Assembly (NCBI GenBank): GCA_963969395.1
Contig: OZ017796.1
Span: 42,522,243 to 42,586,242 of the forward strand
Source of the DNA: Pseudoscleropodium purum
Taxonomy: Eukaryota > Streptophyta > Bryopsida > Hypnales > Brachytheciaceae
Length of the DNA stretch: 64,000 nucleotides
Direction: 5' to 3'
The number at the start of each line of letters is the position of its first letter. Positions within the stretch are counted from its first letter, which is position 1. Below the pieces are notes generated by a model. The model was given only the letters and a program-made list of their open reading frames with translations, searched no databases and was not told the origin of the DNA. Both the position numbers and the translations under genes were made by a program. Shown here in pieces: positions 59,182-64,000 of the stretch.

Positions 59182-60521
59182 ATGGCGATTCTCACTCTTT
59201 ACGGCCTTTATAAAAACCTTGAAATCCACTTGATTTTTCAAGATCTTATCGTGGCCTGTTTTTGCAACACCACTCATCTATTGACGGTTCCCCTAGTTAA
59301 TATCACAAGTTGGAAGCGTTGCTCCTTTCAAGGTACCAATCAGTGGTATTCCGTGCAAATGATGGGGAACAATACCAGAGATTGTGTATTCTTAGATTCA
59401 TCCTTGAGCGAGACTGTATGGCACGTGTATATGTTAAAATCATGATTGGGAGTACTCTCTTTCAATGTTTCTCTGGGAGTGTGGGGCACGTTGAACACAG
59501 ACTCGTCAGGAACAAAAGTCAAAGTCGCTAATTTGGAACTGCGTATGTTCGACTCAATGTTCGGCGTATGTTGTGTATGCCTTCGACTGGCTGTTCGAGA
59601 AGACCGACTGTTGGCATCATGAAGGTTCACGTACCTATGATGTCCCTATTCACAAAGTCTTCGTAGCTGCTGGATATGGTTTCACCTGCAGCAGGTTCTG
59701 ATCCATGAATAGAATTTGGGATTAGGGTTCGGCAGCAGATCAGGGAAAGCAGAAGCCAACTGAGCTGTCTACTGAATTTAGTGAAGTCTGTAACGACCCT
59801 CAGGGGACAGAGCTATCGGCCGGCATAGCTTCACCGTCGTGCGGACGGCAACGTCTTGTATCATTAACGTCCATTCCATCCTGGGGTCAGTCATGGCTAC
59901 CCCTCGTCCGTCTCCTGTAACTGCCGGCGACGACGACGACTCTCTGCCCCCAACCTCTTTTTTTCCCCCTTCCAGAAATCGCTCCCCCATCTAATTATTA
60001 TGATGTCCATATGAGCATTACTACTTGGATTCTTCTGAGGCCAGTCAAATGATGCAACAATCGATCGCAGCATTTTCCTGAGGTCTACAAAACTGCAGAA
60101 TAAATCTGCCCAAATTTGGATTTCGTGTTTTACGTATGGAAGACTGGTCATGGAGACTTCAGAATGCGGCATGTGCCCTTGCACAGGTTCCAAGACGTAC
60201 TATGAAATTACGATTGAGATTGGTGATGGTAGTAGCGGATCATGAGACTACCTGATTTCACAAATTTGCCAACAATGATGTAATCTACTTCAAATGTCGT
60301 AAGTTGGTGAGCAGGGAAGGAGATTCATCCGCACTGGGCTGAGATTCAACCAGACCAACAATTTGCAGTCTTTGTCTTATGAAGGTGACTCAACTTTCTG
60401 AAGACATGCGGTTGGTAAGCAAGCGTCTCTTCAGCTTTTTACAGGCTCCCGCATGCAGAAACTGAGTTGAACAACACTGAGCGCCATCTTCTCCCCATCG
60501 ATACCGCCTTGGATTGCAAGG
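59182..60521. other. Intergenic between the pirin-like gene and the kinesin-2 gene
   Basis: No coding region is supported. The left half should hold the 3' UTR of the pirin-like gene. A GC-rich patch at ~59,780-59,970 and the last 200 bp before the kinesin ATG are the likely promoter and 5' UTR of the kinesin gene. A polypyrimidine-AG at ~60,443 could be the acceptor of a 5' UTR intron. Confidence 0.4.
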
Positions 60522-63500
60522 ATGAAAGAGAATCGAGGACGTGGGACTGGGTTAGGGTTGATGCGGTCGACCTCCACGGGCTCCACGGGCTCCAGTGGCG
60601 GAGGATCAGCTCGTCGTGCAGAGCGAGTGCAAGTGGTGGTGCGCTGCCGACCGATGCTCGACAAAGAGAATTCCGAGGGCCGCAGCAACTGTGTGGCGGT
60701 GGACACAGCGGGCAGTACGATTCAAGTGAAGAATCTGAAGCAACCGGAACAGGCACCCAAGCTCTTCACCTTCGACAAGACGTACGATGCGACGTCCACG
60801 CAACGGCAGCTGTATGACGACGTGGCCCATCCCATTGTGCACAGTGTGATGTGCGGTTACAATGGCACCGTGTTGGCGTATGGGCAGACGGCCTCTGGGA
60901 AGACGTTCACCATGGACGGACTGGACGATCCTCCTGGTATCTCGAATCTTCAACCTCTTGTCCATAGTGTCCTTGACGGTTGAAAGGAAGGTCAGGATAC
61001 AGTAATTCCGTCTCTTTATGCATTTTAAACAATTATAGGAGTGTTTTTTGAAAGTTCGCTATGGCGCTCAGTGGAGAGACAACTTTGGGTACAAGAGCCA
61101 AACTCTCTTGAGATCAAATTTTTAGTCACTATGTATGAGTTTTGCATTCAATCATCCACAGTGGCAGGTGGTAGACCAGTATTGAAGGGACAGGAGTGAA
61201 CCCCATTTTCCATGGAAAGGTGACATTTTGCCAAGTCATGCTTTCACCACTCGCTAATTGAAGACCATCCGAGTGTATTGGAAGAGATGAGTTGCTGTTG
61301 GTAACAGGGGTCGATCATTATGAGACGGGATCGGGTTCCTCATTGTTTTAATATCCTCCACCTGAGAGGTACCTTTCATTGAACATCTGGCTCTTTCTGG
61401 AGGGAAATGCGTATCAATTAGAGTCCACTGTAGGCACTGTGAAGTGATTACTATATGCGTGTTACATAGTCTTTGCTTATCTGCCAGAACTTGTCATGAA
61501 GGCGATCTGCAAAACCTCCAAATTCTGTTCTCTGTAGAACTAAACTATATTGTGACCGAGGTCGGTACAAGACTGTCTGATGTGTGATAGGATTGCAGAA
61601 ATGCGGGGAATAATCCCTCAAGCTTTTGAAGACATCTTCGCTCACATCCAAGGCAGCCAGAGTTCCGACAACTTCCTGGTGCGAGCCTCGTATTTGGAGA
61701 TTCACAACGAGGAGATTCGCGATTTGCTGGTTGGCCCACAATCCTTGGCACGTCTGGAGCTTAAAGAGAATGTGGAAGGCAGTGTTTATGTGAAGAACTT
61801 GACCTCTATTACCGTCCAAAGCGTTGCTGACATCAGCCACCTCCTCTCCGTGAGTCAGTATTCTTTGTTTTAACAGAGTATGATCGCATACTCTAAGCAT
61901 AACTCTGGGCTTGGCATTGTGTTGTGTCCACCTGGTAGACGCTTAGAGAAATTGAGCAAACGGGCGCCTTTTTCCTCTCCCGAAGAAACCTCACTGATTC
62001 GTCGTGGATACAGCCTATTTCATGTCAATCCTGAAATATTACATATTTGTTAAACTCAAAATATCGAAAGCTGCAAGTTGGTCATGTTAGCATTATCTAC
62101 AAGACTAAGGGTTCATTTGCTCTTGGTGTTAGAAATGGTGTTAGCAAGAGTGCTAGAAATGAATTCAGGGCTAGATTCACTTTTCTAACACTAGTCCTAA
62201 CATCAAGTGCGAATGGACCTTAACGGTGACAGAATTACTTCACTCTCTATAAAACGCATGGTGATGCATTCAGCTGAATAGAGTCGAGATTGAGTGCTGT
62301 CTTCTCAGAGTCATTTAATCAGAGTGCATCTTTGAGTTGCTAACCGGCAGAGCACCATCAATATTAGGAAATTGTGAATGGTTTTGAAGTTGTGGTGTCT
62401 TTGTCGCATATCCAGGTCGGCAAGAAAAGCAGGTCAGTGGGAGCGACGTTGATGAACCAGGACTCGTCTCGTTCGCATTCCATATTTACCATCACTGTGG
62501 AGGCGAGTGCCCGCAGCACATCAGCAGGGCCTGATGGCAGCATGCATATTCGAGTTGGCAAGCTGAATCTGGTAATTGACCAACTTTAACCAAATGCTAG
62601 AATACTATAGGCGGTGGCGCGTCGAGTTTGATCGTTGCTCTGAGAACTTGTAGGGTACACTTTACGGGTTTTGTAATTGTAGTGAAGGTTTGCGAATGTC
62701 ACTTTTTTTCTCCTCTTTGATGGAGGACAATTGGGGTAGGTGGATTTGGCTGGCAGTGAGAGGCTGAACAAAACCGGAGCCACGGGGGACAGATTCCGCG
62801 AGCTCACAAATATCAACTGGTCTTTATCTGCATTGGGCAATGTCATATCTGCCCTGGTAGACGGGAAAAGTGCACATGTTCCCTACCGTGATTCAAAGCT
62901 CACCCGCCTCCTGCAAGATTCTCTTGGAGGCAACACCCGCACTGTGATGATCGCAAACATAGGTCTTTCTACTCAGCTTGAAAGCCAACTTGTGTAATCA
63001 TCTGAAAGTTGTTGCTGTTTATTTACAAACCAAAATACCACGTCTCATTCACCACAGAATCGCCATTTGAATTCTGGAGTTGAAATTCCTTTTCAATTGG
63101 TTCGCGCTTCATACGCAATACCAGTTGAACTAAGTTCATCCAATCTGTGCAACAGGTCCAGCTGACTACAACTACGATGAGAGTGTGAGCACGTTGAGGT
63201 ATGCGAACCGGGCCAAGAGCATCAAGAACAAACCTCGTATTAACGAGGATCCGAAAGACGCCATCCTCCGTGAATTTCAGGAGGAGATTGCAAGGTATGG
63301 AAAAGTCTTTTGATTGCTTGTAGCTGTGACCACATGTACTGAATGGTGTCGAGAATTGCCTTCGCCCCCAAAGGGCAGCACCGCTGAATTCGTGAAGGGA
63401 ACAGGATTCAAGTGTATATTGAATTAACCGTCTGAACGATTTTGTTAATTGAATTGATCAGTCCCGAGGTTGTTGAGGTGACTAGCAAAGAGTTCCCAAT

Positions 63501-64000
63501 AGAGATTTCTTGGCATGAGGCCACGAACCATGAAATGACATCCCTACAATATGTATCCTAGAGCTAACCGTCTTGTATATGGACAGATTGAGAGCGCAAC
63601 TGCAAGCAAGCAGCCCAGTTTTGGATGACAGAAATCAAAGCAAGACAGAGTCTGTGGCTGAGAATGCAGCAGATCGAGAACTAGAGATGCAGAAATTGAG
63701 GGCCAAGATGCAAGAGGATATGGAGCACCAGGTCTCTTTGCACAAATCTATGAGTGAGCAAGCTATAGCCTGCATCAAAGCTGATTTTGAACGCAAGGTA
63801 CGCATGCTCCTTGAAAGACCTAGAAGATTTTGTGAATCTGTAAATTCGTCGAGGTTTCAATATCTATCTTAGACACCTCTAATTTCATTATGGTAATCTC
63901 ACAAGCGAAGTTCCCGTTCCATGGATTGTCTGACGTGTCAATTTTTACAGACCTATATACAATCAAATGAACCTCTTCAGAAACTTTTGGAGATGAACCT
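60522..64000 (+). CDS. Kinesin-2 (KIF3/KIF17-type) motor protein, N-terminal part, cut by the window end
   Basis: Exons: 60522-60936, 61599-61849, 62416-62571, 62740-62962, 63156-63294, 63587-63797, 63951->64000. All are GT-AG with matching phases (1, 0, 0, 1, 2, 0), giving at least 481 aa. The motor domain starts at ~residue 35 (VQVVVRCRP). The P-loop is GQTASGKT (121-128), switch I SSRSH (239-243), switch II DLAGSE (276-281). The neck sequence after the motor ([20 protein letters not shown]) is diagnostic of kinesin-2, closest to the KIF17/OSM-3 pattern, and is followed by coiled coil. Kinesin-2 drives anterograde intraflagellar transport, so in a plant its likely role is assembly of sperm flagella. 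Seed plants without motile sperm lack it. Switch-adjacent NWSLS (300-304) carries Trp where most kinesins have Leu or Lys. The tail lies beyond the window. Confidence 0.92.
62107..62221. mobile_element. ~115-bp MITE-like inverted repeat in intron 2 of the kinesin gene
   Basis: The two halves are imperfect inverted repeats. The left arm starts AAGGGTTCATTTGCTCTTGG and the right arm, read on the minus strand, starts AAGGTCCATTCGCACTTGAT; both continue into a shared GTGTTAG motif. It lies wholly in the intron 61,850-62,415 and does not disturb splice sites. The size and terminal structure fit a small non-autonomous DNA transposon. The superfamily is not resolved because the target-site duplication is unclear. 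Confidence 0.6.

Noticed and set aside
59182..59630. Further exon of the pirin-like gene encoding the missing C-terminal GPFVMN region
   Set aside because: The TAA at 59,179 is in frame and no downstream segment encodes this motif in any plus-strand frame.

Overview
The window is nuclear DNA of a land plant, most likely a bryophyte (probably a moss). The genes have short spliceosomal introns. Their families are plant ones: a LEA protein fused to a TMEM205-like domain, a U-box/ARM E3 ligase and a pirin-like cupin. The right-hand gene encodes a kinesin-2 (KIF3/KIF17 type), which is expected only in plants that still make flagellated sperm. I cannot name the species.

Layout. Positions 1-33,400 are AT-rich and hold no intact gene that I can support. 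They contain dispersed and tandem repeats: short-unit arrays (24, 35/83, 52 and 85 bp), three copies of a ~930-bp TTAA-flanked MITE-like family (a fourth lies at 45.5 kb), diverged direct duplications, and one decayed hAT transposase on the minus strand (10.2-13.4 kb). Next to the hAT relic is a 1.8-kb field of about 20 copies of an 11-bp quasi-palindrome (GACAA[A/T]TTGTC). From 33.4 kb the DNA becomes GC-richer and genic.

Genes, with exons joined from splice sites and reading phase: (A) 34,659-37,298 (+), intronless, 879 aa, N-terminal membrane segments and a long Ser/Pro/Arg-rich tail, function unknown. (B) 44,094-40,386 (-), 7 exons, 604 aa, secreted/ER LEA-like repeats plus a TMEM205/DUF4149 membrane domain, with a G-box/ABRE and TATA box upstream. 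(C) 55,636-51,579 (-), 3 exons, 1025 aa, U-box plus ARM repeats. (D) 56,951-59,181 (+), 4 exons, 313 aa, divergent pirin-like bicupin, divergently arranged with C. (E) 60,522->64,000 (+), at least 7 exons, kinesin-2 motor, cut by the window end. A second repeat-rich stretch (44.6-51.5 kb) separates B from C.

The five genes have unrelated functions and are not an operon-like unit. No LTR retrotransposon, CRISPR array, rRNA or convincing tRNA was seen. The best candidates for something undescribed are the quasi-palindrome field with its second dyad motif beside the hAT relic, the TTAA-flanked element family, the pirin-like protein that appears to have lost its metal-binding residues, and the exon-by-exon repeat growth in the LEA gene.
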